This document shows positions 23,440-32,091 of a stretch of 64,000 bases of DNA, piece by piece. The first letter of the stretch is position 1, and every line of letters begins with the position of its first letter. The notes below the pieces were generated by a model, which was not told the origin of the DNA, ran no database searches, and was given only the letters and a program-made list of their open reading frames with translations. Both the position numbers and the translations under genes were made by a program. The stretch is from the NCBI GenBank assembly GCA_031400455.1, contig JANNPX010000019.1, forward strand, positions 1 through 64,000, given 5' to 3'. Source of the stretch: JANXYW01 sp031400455. GTDB lineage: Bacteria; Chloroflexota; Dehalococcoidia; DSTF01; JACRBR01.

Positions 23440-26400
23440 GTGAACAAACCCTCGAAAGTCCTCATCATCGGCTCCGGCCCTATCGTCATTGGCCAGGCTG
23501 CCGAATTCGACTACGCCGGCACGCAGGCCTGCAAGGCCATGCGTGAAGAAGGCGTCATCTCCGTACTCGTCAATTCCAACCCGGCGACTATCATGACCGA
23601 CGAAGGCGTCGCCGACGTCGTCTACATCGAGCCGATCGACGTCGACGTGATCACGCGCATCATCGAGCGCGAGCGCCCCGACGGCCTGCTGCCGACGCTA
23701 GGCGGCCAGACCGGCCTGAACATGGCGGTCGCGCTGCACGAGGCTGGCGTGCTCGAGAAGTACGGCGTGCGCCTGCTCGGCACGTCCATCGAGTCGGTGA
23801 AGAAGGCGGAGGACCGCGAGCTGTTCCGCCAGATGCTCGACGAGATCGGTGAACCGACGCCAGAGTCCGTCATCGTTACCAACAACGACGAAGCGCGCGG
23901 CGCGCTCGAACAGATCGGTCTGCCCGCGGTCATCCGGCCCGCCTACACGCTTGGCGGCACGGGCGGCGGTATTGCGCACAGCGAGGAGGAGTACCAACGC
24001 ATCGTTGCGAGTGGCCTGGCTGCCAGTCCGATTCACCAAGTACTGGTCGAGCGATCACTCCTCGGCTGGAAAGAAATCGAGTACGAGGTGATGCGCGACG
24101 GTGCGGGCAATGTCATCACCGTCTGCAACATGGAGAACTTCGACGCCATGGGTGTGCACACCGGCGATAGCATCGTCGTCGCGCCCAGCCAGACGCTGTC
24201 CGACAAGGAGTACCAGATGCTCCGAACGGCGTCTCTGAAGATCATCACGGCACTTGGTATCGAGGGCGGCTGCAACGTTCAGCTAGCGCTTGCGCCGCAC
24301 CCGCGCACCACCCCCTGGGATACGCCCCGCGGCGACGAGTTGCCGCCGTACTACGTCATCGAGGTCAACCCGCGCGTCTCGCGCAGCTCCGCGCTTGCCA
24401 GCAAGGCGACCGGCTACCCCATCGCGCGCGTCGCCGCCAAGAACGCCGTTGGCAAGACGCTCGACCAGATCGCCAACGCTGTCACGCAGAAGACGACCGC
24501 GGCCTTCGAGCCCGCGCTCGACTACGTCGTGGTGAAGATTCCGCGCTGGCCGTTCGACAAGTTCCCTTTCGGCGACCGCACGCTGGGCACGCAGATGAAG
24601 GCGACCGGCGAAGTGATGGCGATCGACCGCTCATTCGAGGGCGCGTTGCAAAAGGCTGTCCGCTCGCTCGAAATCGGCGGCCGCTCCCTCCTCTGGGAAG
24701 ATTCCACATGGAAGGACAACCACGAGGAGCGCCCGCTCCACGCCACTGACGAGCGACTCTGGTCGATTATGGCGGCACTGCGCCGCGGACGCGATCCGCT
24801 CGCGGTCTCGCAGACAACGGGCGTCGACATGTGGTTCCTCGACAAGCTGATGAACATCATCGCGATGGAGAGGCGCCTGCTGGCAGAGACGCTGACGCCG
24901 GACCTGCTCCGCGCCGCTAAGCGAATGGGCTTCTCCGACCGCCAGATCGCCACGCTCAGTGACCGTCTCCCCGAGCAGGTGCGAACACTCCGTGACGATT
25001 GGGAGATCCGTCCGGTCTACAAGATGGTCGATACCTGTGCCGCGGAGTTCGACGCCGCAACGCCGTACTTCTACAGCACGTACGAGCAGGAGAATGAGGC
25101 GGTGCCCGAACCGGGCAAGAAGGCGCTCGTCATCGGCAGCGGCCCCATCCGCATCGGCCAAGGCATCGAATTCGACTACTGCTCCGTGCACGCCGCCTGG
25201 GCGCTGAACAAGGCCGGCTACCGCTCGATCATGGTGAACTCCAACCCGGAGACCGTCTCGACTGACTTCGACACGAGCGACCGCCTCTACTTCGAGCCGC
25301 TCGATGAGGAGTCGATCCGCGACATTCTCGAGAACGAAGCCGGTGACACGGCCGAAGGCGGCGGCGAAACGCCGCCGTCCATCGTGCAGTTCGGCGGGCA
25401 GACCGCGATCAATCTCGCCGGGCCGCTCCACAATGCGGCGGCGCCGATCATCGGCTCGTCGTCGGAGACGATCGACCTCGCCGAAGACCGCCGCCGCTTC
25501 GAAGAATTCCTCAACGGCATCGGCATCCCGCAGCCGCCCGGCGCGGCCGTCCTGCGCGTCGAAGACGCCATCCATACCGCCGAGGTGCTCGGCTATCCCG
25601 TGCTCGTGCGCCCCAGCTACGTGCTGGGCGGACGCGCGATGGAGATCGTGCAGAACCCGACCGAGCTCGCGCGCTTCGTACAGCAGGCGGCCGAAGTTGC
25701 CGACGGCAAGCCGATCCTTATCGACAAGTACCTCGAAGGAAAAGAGGTCGAAGTCGACGCCATCTGCGACGGCGAGCACGTGCTCATCCCCGGCATCATG
25801 GAGCACGTCGAGCGCGCAGGCGTGCACTCCGGCGATTCCATGGCGGTGTACCCCGGCATCCACCTCACGGCCGCCGAAGTCGACACGATCGTCGACTACA
25901 CGACGCGCATCGGCGTCTCGATCAACGCTCGCGGCCTCATCAACATCCAGTACGTCATCATGCCGTCCGACGATCCGGCGCGCCCCGGCGCGTCCGATGT
26001 TTACGTCATCGAGGTGAACCCTCGTGGCTCCCGGACGGTGCCGTTTCTCTCGAAGGTCACCGGCGTGCCGATGGTCGAGGTCGCGGTGAACATCATGCTC
26101 GGCCAGTCGCTCGCCGACCAGGGCTACGAGCCCGGCCTCTGGCCGCGCCAGAATCTCGTCGCCGTGAAGGCGCCCGTGTTCTCGATGTCGAAGCTCATCG
26201 GGGTTGACACCTATCTCGGGCCGGAGATGAAGTCGACCGGCGAGGCGATGGGCATCGACATCGACTTCCCGTCCGCGCTGGCGAAGGCGCTGATGTCGGC
26301 CGACCTCGTGCTCAAGCCCGGTGGCGGCGTGCTGATAAGCATCGCCGATCACCACAAGACGCAGATGCTGCCCGTCATCCACCACCTGCACGATGCCGGA

Positions 26401-26748
26401 TTCCGGCTCTTCGCCACCGAAGGCACCGCGGGGATGATTGCCGCGCTCGGACTTCCCGTGGAGGTCGTCAACAAGCGACTCAACGAAGGTCACCCGAACG
26501 TCATCGACGTGATCAACGACGGCTCCGTCTCCTGCGTCATCAACACGCCCGAAGGCCGCTACACCGGCACCCTGCGCGACGGCTTCTACATCCGCCGAGC
26601 CGCCACCGAGAAGCGCATCCCCTGCTTCACCAGCCCCGACACAGCGCGTGCCGCGGTCGATGCACTCATCGCCGGCATGCAGCGCGGCACCGAACCTTCG
26701 TACCACGTCCGCGCCCTGCACGAGTACCGCGAAGGCTCCGTCACGTGA
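23440..26748 (+). CDS. carB: Carbamoyl phosphate synthase large subunit
   Basis: A 1102-residue enzyme from GTG 23440 (MNKPSKVLIIGSGPIVIGQ); the open frame upstream to 23176 is the wrong frame of the membrane gene. Two homologous ATP-grasp halves are visible, each opening with IIGSGPI(V/R)IGQ and containing the FGGQT motif (QTAINLAGPL in the second), followed by the C-terminal MGS-like allosteric domain (TEGTAGMIAALG). It makes carbamoyl phosphate from bicarbonate, ammonia and two ATP. Complete and normal length. Confidence 0.97.
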   Translation: MNKPSKVLIIGSGPIVIGQAAEFDYAGTQACKAMREEGVISVLVNSNPATIMTDEGVADVVYIEPIDVDVITRIIERERPDGLLPTLGGQTGLNMAVALHEAGVLEKYGVRLLGTSIESVKKAEDRELFRQMLDEIGEPTPESVIVTNNDEARGALEQIGLPAVIRPAYTLGGTGGGIAHSEEEYQRIVASGLAASPIHQVLVERSLLGWKEIEYEVMRDGAGNVITVCNMENFDAMGVHTGDSIVVAPSQTLSDKEYQMLRTASLKIITALGIEGGCNVQLALAPHPRTTPWDTPRGDELPPYYVIEVNPRVSRSSALASKATGYPIARVAAKNAVGKTLDQIANAVTQKTTAAFEPALDYVVVKIPRWPFDKFPFGDRTLGTQMKATGEVMAIDRSFEGALQKAVRSLEIGGRSLLWEDSTWKDNHEERPLHATDERLWSIMAALRRGRDPLAVSQTTGVDMWFLDKLMNIIAMERRLLAETLTPDLLRAAKRMGFSDRQIATLSDRLPEQVRTLRDDWEIRPVYKMVDTCAAEFDAATPYFYSTYEQENEAVPEPGKKALVIGSGPIRIGQGIEFDYCSVHAAWALNKAGYRSIMVNSNPETVSTDFDTSDRLYFEPLDEESIRDILENEAGDTAEGGGETPPSIVQFGGQTAINLAGPLHNAAAPIIGSSSETIDLAEDRRRFEEFLNGIGIPQPPGAAVLRVEDAIHTAEVLGYPVLVRPSYVLGGRAMEIVQNPTELARFVQQAAEVADGKPILIDKYLEGKEVEVDAICDGEHVLIPGIMEHVERAGVHSGDSMAVYPGIHLTAAEVDTIVDYTTRIGVSINARGLINIQYVIMPSDDPARPGASDVYVIEVNPRGSRTVPFLSKVTGVPMVEVAVNIMLGQSLADQGYEPGLWPRQNLVAVKAPVFSMSKLIGVDTYLGPEMKSTGEAMGIDIDFPSALAKALMSADLVLKPGGGVLISIADHHKTQMLPVIHHLHDAGFRLFATEGTAGMIAALGLPVEVVNKRLNEGHPNVIDVINDGSVSCVINTPEGRYTGTLRDGFYIRRAATEKRIPCFTSPDTARAAVDALIAGMQRGTEPSYHVRALHEYREGSVT

Positions 26749-26814
26749 GCGCCGCCTCATCGGAGCGGCGCGAAGCGCGGATCACAGCCGCCCCCGTCTG
26801 CGAGCGTGAAGTGA

Positions 26815-26842
26815 GTGGCACAGCCGTCCCCGGCTGTGAGTC
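26815..26842. repeat. REP-like hairpin (CACAGCCG...CGGCTGTG)
   Basis: CACAGCCG/CGGCTGTG at 26819-26838 inside GTGGCACAGCCGTCCCCGG; same family as 15471-15570. It lies in the 150-base gap between carB and pyrK, where no other element is seen. Confidence 0.8.
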
Positions 26843-26899
26843 CGCCGCAGGCGCTTCCATCCAGCACGACATGTCGCGCGCGCCAATGCGGCTGCCGTC

Positions 26900-27718
26900 A
26901 TGAAGACCGCCTACGCCGAAGTCACCGAAACCCAACACCTTTACGCCGACACCTGGATCACTTGGTTCCGCTCACCAGAAATCGGCAACGGCGCCTACCC
27001 CGGCCAGTTCATGATGCTCCGCTGCGACGAAACCGCGCCTCCGGCTTCCAATCTCCAACCTCCAACGACCAACGACCCGCTCCTTCCGCGCCCAATGAGC
27101 TTCCACCGCATTCGCACCGGCGCGAACGGACCGGAGTGGTCGATCCTCTACGACGTCGTCGGGCGCGGTACGGCCTGGCTCTCGCGTCGCAAGCCCGGTG
27201 ATCTGGTATACGGATGGGGACCCCTCGGGCGTGGTTACGAGATCGGTCACACGTCCCGGAATCTGTTGCTCGTCGGCGGCGGCATCGGCATCGCGCCGCT
27301 GGTCTGGCTCGCCGAACAAGCCGTCGCGAAAGGCCTCAGCGTGACGATGATTGTCGGAGCGCGCGACGCCGAGCACGTCTTCCCGTCCCACCTGCTCCCG
27401 CCCGAGGTTGAAGTCGTCGCCACGACCGACGACGGCTCGGCTGGCCGCAAAGGCTTCGTGACGGAGCCGTTCGGCGAGTTACTGGAGTGGTGCGACCAAT
27501 CGTTCGCCTGCGGTCCGACACCCATGATGCAGGCGATGGCCGCCGTCGCCCGCGCATCGAAGACACGGCGCTCGCTCCAGGTGCTGCTCGAAGAGCGCAT
27601 GGGCTGCGGCACAGGCATCTGCTACGGCTGCGCGGTTCAGGTGCGCGCCCGAGGAGGCCGCTCGATGAAGCTCATCTGCAAGGACGGACCCCGCTTCGAG
27701 GCCCGCGACATCTGGTGA
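26900..27718 (+). CDS. pyrK: Dihydroorotate dehydrogenase electron transfer subunit
   Basis: A 272-residue FAD/[2Fe-2S] protein of the ferredoxin-reductase fold: FAD-binding N-terminus (GQFMMLRC, RPMSFHRI), NAD-binding loop LLLVGGGIGIAPLVWLAEQA, then the PyrK cluster motif GCGTGICYGCAVQV plus a later Cys in KLICKDGP. PyrK passes electrons from dihydroorotate dehydrogenase (PyrD type 1B) to NAD. pyrD is not in the window. Residues about 50-60 (SNLQPPTTND) are encoded by a 7-base repeat tract and interrupt the FAD domain. Confidence 0.92.
   Translation: MKTAYAEVTETQHLYADTWITWFRSPEIGNGAYPGQFMMLRCDETAPPASNLQPPTTNDPLLPRPMSFHRIRTGANGPEWSILYDVVGRGTAWLSRRKPGDLVYGWGPLGRGYEIGHTSRNLLLVGGGIGIAPLVWLAEQAVAKGLSVTMIVGARDAEHVFPSHLLPPEVEVVATTDDGSAGRKGFVTEPFGELLEWCDQSFACGPTPMMQAMAAVARASKTRRSLQVLLEERMGCGTGICYGCAVQVRARGGRSMKLICKDGPRFEARDIW
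27048..27075. repeat. Four 7-base repeats inside pyrK
   Basis: Units CCAATCT, CCAACCT, CCAACGA and CCAACGA, in frame with the coding sequence. They resemble the intergenic CCGACGA repeat before lspA and the word repeats elsewhere. Confidence 0.85.
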
Positions 27719-27779
27719 TCTACTATTCCCACATCGCCCCGAAGCATTTCGGGCCAAGTTCCCGAGAGGACGTCATCAC

Positions 27780-28136
27780 ATGAAGGTCAACGCGTTCAAC
27801 GTCAACGTCAGCAGCGACCAGCCCGAACGACTCATCGCCTTCTACGAGAACGTCGTCGGTCTTCCGCGCATGCCCCATCTCCCCGGTGCCTTCATGGCCG
27901 GTACGACAGGATTTCTCGTCGATGGTCACAGCGAGGCGGTAGGCGCCGCGAAGGAGCCGCAGCGCGTCCTGCTCACCTTTACCGTCGACGACGCGACGGC
28001 CGAGCAGCAACGCCTCGAAGGCGCAGGCGTGAAGTTCGTGCGACCGGCGACGCGCGAACCCTGGGGCGGCCTCGTGGCGACCTTCGCCGACCTCGACGGC
28101 AACTACTGCCAGCTAGTCGAGTACCCAAAGGCGTAG
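27780..28136 (+). CDS. VOC family (glyoxalase-like) protein
   Basis: A 118-residue single vicinal-oxygen-chelate fold: VNVSSDQPERLIAFYENVVGLP at the start, then VLLTFTVDDATAEQQRLEGAGVKF and FADLDGNYCQLVEYP at the end, the usual glyoxalase/bleomycin-resistance pattern. Metal ligands cannot be assigned with confidence. Starts 61 bases after pyrK on the same strand; AGAGGA about 10 bases before the ATG. Function unknown. Confidence 0.85.
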   Translation: MKVNAFNVNVSSDQPERLIAFYENVVGLPRMPHLPGAFMAGTTGFLVDGHSEAVGAAKEPQRVLLTFTVDDATAEQQRLEGAGVKFVRPATREPWGGLVATFADLDGNYCQLVEYPKA

Positions 28137-28168
28137 GTTCGCTGCTTGGTGCAGCGCCACGCGTCTGC

Positions 28169-28198
28169 TTGATCGCCCCCTGAACCCCCGCCTATACT
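28169..28198 (+). promoter_or_regulatory. Putative promoter of the ferredoxin gene
   Basis: TTGATC (28169-28174) and TATACT (28193-28198) with 18 bases between, about 100 bases upstream of the ferredoxin start. Confidence 0.65.
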
Positions 28199-28298
28199 CT
28201 CGTAACGAATTTCACAAGCGCCCGCTTGCCAAACTCCGCCGGCAAGCCGAAGATGGATCTGGACGCCGGTCGAGCGTCGTGGCACGGAGGAGCAGCTC

Positions 28299-28805
28299 GT
28301 GGCATACACCATCGTCGATACGTGCATTGGCTGCACCGCCTGCACGAAGCGCTGCCCCACCAATGCCATCACCGGCACCCGAAACGTCGTACACGTCATC
28401 GACGAGCGGCTCTGTATCGACTGTGGCGCCTGCGGTGTCGTCTGTCCGCCGGAGGCTATCCTCGACGACCTCGGCGATATCTGCAAGACCTTCCCGCGTA
28501 AAGAATGGCCGAAGGCGATCGTCGTCGAGGACAACTGCATCGGCAGCGGTTGCGAGCTCTGCATCCAGGTGTGCCCATTCGATGCGCTCAGCCTCGGCGA
28601 GCCCGAGCGCACCGCCGGCGATTTCTACGGTATCGCCGTGTTGAACGACAAGCGCTGCACAGGCTGCCGCCTCTGCGAGGACGCCTGCGGTTGGGGCGCC
28701 ATCTACATCGACCCGCCGCGGGAGATGTTGAAGCGAAGAGCCTGGCCGGCCGAGGAAGCAGCCGTAGAGCCCCAGAAGGAATTGGCTGAGGCCGCCGCGA
28801 GCTAA
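28299..28805 (+). CDS. Polyferredoxin with four 4Fe-4S motifs
   Basis: A 168-residue protein from GTG 28299 with GGAGG 8 bases upstream. Four cysteine clusters are visible: CIGCTACTKRCP, CIDCGACGVVCP, CIGSGCELCIQVCP and CTGCRLCEDACG; the third has an extra residue before its second cysteine and the last lacks the usual Pro. This suggests up to four [4Fe-4S] clusters, a low-potential electron carrier. The C-terminal tail (residues 140-168) is helical and acidic. Followed by a strong terminator, so it is probably a single-gene transcript. Confidence 0.88.
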   Translation: MAYTIVDTCIGCTACTKRCPTNAITGTRNVVHVIDERLCIDCGACGVVCPPEAILDDLGDICKTFPRKEWPKAIVVEDNCIGSGCELCIQVCPFDALSLGEPERTAGDFYGIAVLNDKRCTGCRLCEDACGWGAIYIDPPREMLKRRAWPAEEAAVEPQKELAEAAAS

Positions 28806-28829
28806 TCGTCGCTTCCGCGCAAATTGGTC

Positions 28830-28853
28830 AAAGCCCCTCATCGAGGGGCTTTT
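28830..28853 (+). terminator. Intrinsic terminator after the ferredoxin gene
   Basis: AAGCCCCTC / GAGGGGCTT with a 3-base loop and a TTTT tail (28830-28853). Confidence 0.9.
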
Positions 28854-28874
28854 CGCATACCGCTCGACTGCCGA

Positions 28875-28880
28875 TATACT
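28875..28880 (+). promoter_or_regulatory. -10 box (TATACT) of a leaderless lipoprotein gene
   Basis: TATACT ends 5 bases before ATG 28886, with no Shine-Dalgarno between. Confidence 0.55.
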
Positions 28881-28885
28881 CTGCG

Positions 28886-29584
28886 ATGATGCGAACCCCC
28901 GCCCGCACCTTGCTTGCTGTCGCCGTGGCTGCCGTATTCCTCGCTGGTTGCGGGGGTGGCGGCACGAAGAAGACCAACGACCCGACCGCGCCGGCGCCAG
29001 AGCCCACTCGTGCGGTGTACACGGGTGACGGCGCCAACGACCAGGTGATCGCCGCCGCGCTCGCCGCGGATGAGATCGCGCTTGCGGGTCTTGTCGGATA
29101 TCAGAACGTCGCCTGCACGAAGAACTCGCTCGAAGCGCCCGGCGACCCGCCGCGCTGCCGCGAAACCGAGGCCGACGGCGCCCTCGTCGAGGTGCTGCCC
29201 GCGACGACGGGCTGTAACCCCAGCTGGGTGCGCCCGGAGCAGGTGCCCGACGTCTTCCGGCTGGACTTCCCGAAAGACAAGACATCACTTGGAGCGGTCG
29301 CAAGAGTCCGTCCCGATCCCGCCGCATTCGGTGGAGGGTTCGGCGCCACGGAGATGGCGATCTTCGCCACCGGACTACACCCTGACACGCAGCCCATGGG
29401 CGTGGCGCTGCATCTCAAGAGCGGCCGCGTTGTCTGGATCGAGGCGGATTGCACGAGCTCGCTTGCGCTTCTCGCACCCGAACGTATCGAGTCGTACATC
29501 CTCGATCCGAGCGGTACACGCACATCCTCAACGCCGGTGCCGGTCGGTACACCCGCACCAACGGACGAGACCCCCGCCCAATAG
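28886..29584 (+). CDS. Lipoprotein of unknown function
   Basis: A 232-residue lipoprotein: signal peptide RTLLAVAVAAVFLAGC with a clear LAGC lipobox (Cys about residue 22), then a Pro/Thr-rich linker and a compact domain with pairs of cysteines (ACTKNS, PRCRE, TGCNPSW, ADCTSS), which may form disulfides. The C-terminus is again Thr/Pro-rich. No family recognised. ATG 28889 is an alternative start. Downstream dehydrogenase gene is 48 bases away. Confidence 0.75.
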   Translation: MMRTPARTLLAVAVAAVFLAGCGGGGTKKTNDPTAPAPEPTRAVYTGDGANDQVIAAALAADEIALAGLVGYQNVACTKNSLEAPGDPPRCRETEADGALVEVLPATTGCNPSWVRPEQVPDVFRLDFPKDKTSLGAVARVRPDPAAFGGGFGATEMAIFATGLHPDTQPMGVALHLKSGRVVWIEADCTSSLALLAPERIESYILDPSGTRTSSTPVPVGTPAPTDETPAQ

Positions 29585-29632
29585 TGCCGCGCCGCCGCAA
29601 CTAACCCCGGCAGAGTAGGAGACGGAGACCTC

Positions 29633-30661
29633 ATGCGCGCAGCCGTGATGCGAAACAAGACCATGGTCGTCGATGACGTGGCCGAACCCGTACCCGGCCC
29701 CGGACAGGTGCTCGTCGAGACGATCGCCTGCGGCATCTGCGGATCCGATCTCCACACGCTGCTCCACGCCGCCAAACTCGTCGAATCGGCGAAGGCCAGC
29801 GGCGCGCCGTTCGTGATGGATCTCGAGCGCGACATCGTCATGGGCCACGAGTTCAGCGCGCGCGTGCTCACACCCGGCGCGGGCGTGACGAACGTGAAGC
29901 CCGGCGATGTCGTCGTGTCGATACCGGTCATGCTGAACGCCGAAGGCTTCACGACCATCGGCTACTCGAACACCTACCCGGGCGGGTACGCCGAGCGCAT
30001 GCTGCTGACAGCCGCCCTGTGCGTGCCCGTGCCGAACGGCCTCGACCCCCGCCATGCGGCGTTGACCGAGCCCATGGCAGTCGGCGTGCACGCGGTCGCG
30101 AAGTCCGGCATCAAGCCCGGCGACGCCGCGCTCGTCCTCGGCTGCGGACCCGTCGGACTCGCCGTCATCGCGGCGCTGAAGATCGCCGGCATCGAGACGA
30201 TCGTCTCCGCTGACTTCTCGCCGATGCGCCGCACGCTCGCGGCGCGCCTCGGCGCGCACGAAGTCGTCGACCCGCGCGAGGAGCCCGCGATCGCAGCATG
30301 GCAGCGTGTCGACGGCAAGCGCCCGCTCGTCATCTATGAGGCCGTCGGCGTCCCCGGCATGTTGGATCGTGCAATGCGCGACGCACCGCCCGCCGCGCGC
30401 ATCCTCGTCGTTGGCGTCTGCATGGAGAACGACTCGATCCTGCCGATCATCGGCATCAACAAGGAGCTCTCGATCCAGTTCGTGCTCGGCTACACGCCCG
30501 AAGAGTTCAACCGCACGCTCGGCTACATCGCCAGCGGCGCCATCGACGTAGCACCGCTGATCACGGGCGAAGTCGGCATCGCCGGCGTCCCGGAGGCGTT
30601 CCGCACGCTCGCGAACCCGGACGCCCACGCGAAGATCCTCGTCGAACCGGCGCTGGGCTGA
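29633..30661 (+). CDS. Zinc-type medium-chain alcohol dehydrogenase
   Basis: A 342-residue dehydrogenase from ATG 29633 with GGAGACGGAG upstream. Catalytic zinc ligands are visible in CGICGSDLH and MGHEFS; the four structural-zinc cysteines of classical ADH are absent (the region reads SIPVMLNAEGF). Nucleotide-binding loop GCGPVGLAVIAALK and SADFSPMRR follow. Oxidises an alcohol or acts as a reductase with NAD(P); substrate unknown. Similar overall to the dehydrogenase at 33547-34659, which does have the structural zinc site. Confidence 0.85.
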   Translation: MRAAVMRNKTMVVDDVAEPVPGPGQVLVETIACGICGSDLHTLLHAAKLVESAKASGAPFVMDLERDIVMGHEFSARVLTPGAGVTNVKPGDVVVSIPVMLNAEGFTTIGYSNTYPGGYAERMLLTAALCVPVPNGLDPRHAALTEPMAVGVHAVAKSGIKPGDAALVLGCGPVGLAVIAALKIAGIETIVSADFSPMRRTLAARLGAHEVVDPREEPAIAAWQRVDGKRPLVIYEAVGVPGMLDRAMRDAPPAARILVVGVCMENDSILPIIGINKELSIQFVLGYTPEEFNRTLGYIASGAIDVAPLITGEVGIAGVPEAFRTLANPDAHAKILVEPALG

Positions 30662-30678
30662 GCTCCCGTGATCCAGAG

Positions 30679-30740
30679 CGCGGGCTTAAGCCCGCGTCTC
30701 GCGGGCACGAACCACCGTGGCGCGGGCTTTTCAGCCCGCG
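30679..30740. repeat. Pair of CGCGGGCT...AGCCCGCG hairpins
   Basis: An 18-bp perfect palindrome CGCGGGCTTAAGCCCGCG at 30679-30696 and a second hairpin CGCGGGCT/AGCCCGCG at 30721-30740, between convergent genes. A third member is at 37509-37525. Confidence 0.85.
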
Positions 30741-30759
30741 TCGTCGGAGTGATGCGGCG

Positions 30760-32091
30760 TCAATCCCGCCACCGCACTTCGTACAGCCGCACAGCGTCGT
30801 CAAACCCCTTCATCTCGTACTCACCACGATCCGAGAACACGAAGGTCTTCCCCGACAGCAAGTGACGCACAGGCTCGGGTATGAGGATCTCGCCTGCACC
30901 CGCCTTGGCGGCGATGCGCGACGCGAGAATGACCGTCGCGCCGAAGAGGTCGCCGTCCTCCTCGATCGGCTCGCCCGCGTTCAGGCCGACGCGGACGTGC
31001 AGCGGCTCGGGCATCGATTCGGTGTGGGCGGCGAACGCCCGCTGGAGGGCGATCGCGCACTCCATGGCGGAGGTGACGCTGCCGAACGACGCCATGAACC
31101 CGTCGCCCATCGTCTTCACTTCGGCGCCACCATGGGCCTTCAGCGTCTCGCGCGTGATCCGCTCGTGCTCCCGCAGGACGTCGCGGCCCCGGGTGTCGCC
31201 GAGGCGTTGCATCATCTCGGTGTGCCCGACGATGTCAGTGAAGAGGACAGTGCGCGTTCCCGTGGGAGCTGTCGCCACGGACGCGACGGGGGCAGGATCG
31301 CCCTCAGCGAGGAACTGCTCCACCGCAGGGCCGTTGCGCGCGAAACCGCCCGCTTCCATGACGACGCGCGCGTCACGGATGCGCCCTCCCAGCTGGCGAA
31401 GCATGTCGCCGCTTGGCACGGGCATGTCATCGCGGCCGATCACGAGCGTGCGGGCCCGGATCTTGTCGACGAACGTGCTCGCGTTGAACGTCCGCGAAGC
31501 GGCCGCATACATGCGGCTCATCTCCTCGGTGGTGGCGCCGGCGAAGAGCTTCACCAGGCGCGCGCCCTCGCTCGACCAGCCGTTTGTCGCGACTACCAGC
31601 ATCAGGTACGACTCGTAGTCTTCACGCAGGAGGGCTCCGAACGCCCGTATGCGGGGGATACGCCCCATGTCCGCGGCTCGCGCGTACGTCTCCCGGAGCA
31701 CAAGGCTGGCGACGCGATCGGGATGCTCGGCCGCGTACTTCATAACGAGCGGGCCGGGCATGCCCATCGCCATCAGCGAAAACCGCGGCCAATCGAGCCG
31801 CTCGATCACAGCGTAGAGGTCGCGTTCGAGGGCGTCCATGGAGACGTCTTCGACGTTCCTCTCGGAGATGCCGCATCCGCGAAAGTCGAACCATGCCACC
31901 GGCCGCGCGTCCCGCGAGACGCCGCCGATGATACTCATCCCGAGCTCTTCCCAGTACGACGGCCGCACGTCCGTAAAGGGTGCGCCCATGCAGATGACCG
32001 GGATACCCGGACCGTTGCCATCAACGACGTACGCGATTTGGACGCCATCGGAGGTCGTGCAGTACCGGACTTGGGGATCTGTCGTGCTCAT
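30760..32091 (-). CDS. Alpha/beta-hydrolase-like domain fused to class III nucleotide cyclase
   Basis: A 443-residue two-domain protein from ATG 32091, which overlaps the stop of the upstream paralogue. Residues 1-260 have the alpha/beta-hydrolase pattern (DGVQIAYVVDGNGPGIPV, WFDFRGCGISE) but the nucleophile elbow reads AMGMPG, with Gly in place of Ser. Residues about 275-440 are a class III adenylate/guanylate cyclase domain: VLFTDIVGHTEM (first metal Asp) and VKTMGDGFMASF (second). The transition-state Asn normally in VN-x-A-x-R is Ile here (VILASRI). So the domain may bind but not convert ATP. Possibly a sensor or decoy. Confidence 0.85.
   Translation of the reverse strand: MSTTDPQVRYCTTSDGVQIAYVVDGNGPGIPVICMGAPFTDVRPSYWEELGMSIIGGVSRDARPVAWFDFRGCGISERNVEDVSMDALERDLYAVIERLDWPRFSLMAMGMPGPLVMKYAAEHPDRVASLVLRETYARAADMGRIPRIRAFGALLREDYESYLMLVVATNGWSSEGARLVKLFAGATTEEMSRMYAAASRTFNASTFVDKIRARTLVIGRDDMPVPSGDMLRQLGGRIRDARVVMEAGGFARNGPAVEQFLAEGDPAPVASVATAPTGTRTVLFTDIVGHTEMMQRLGDTRGRDVLREHERITRETLKAHGGAEVKTMGDGFMASFGSVTSAMECAIALQRAFAAHTESMPEPLHVRVGLNAGEPIEEDGDLFGATVILASRIAAKAGAGEILIPEPVRHLLSGKTFVFSDRGEYEMKGFDDAVRLYEVRWRD

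Noticed and set aside
24631..26760. 709-codon minus-strand open frame
   Set aside because: Antisense shadow of carB in a high-GC gene; no family pattern, Val/Arg/Asp-rich.
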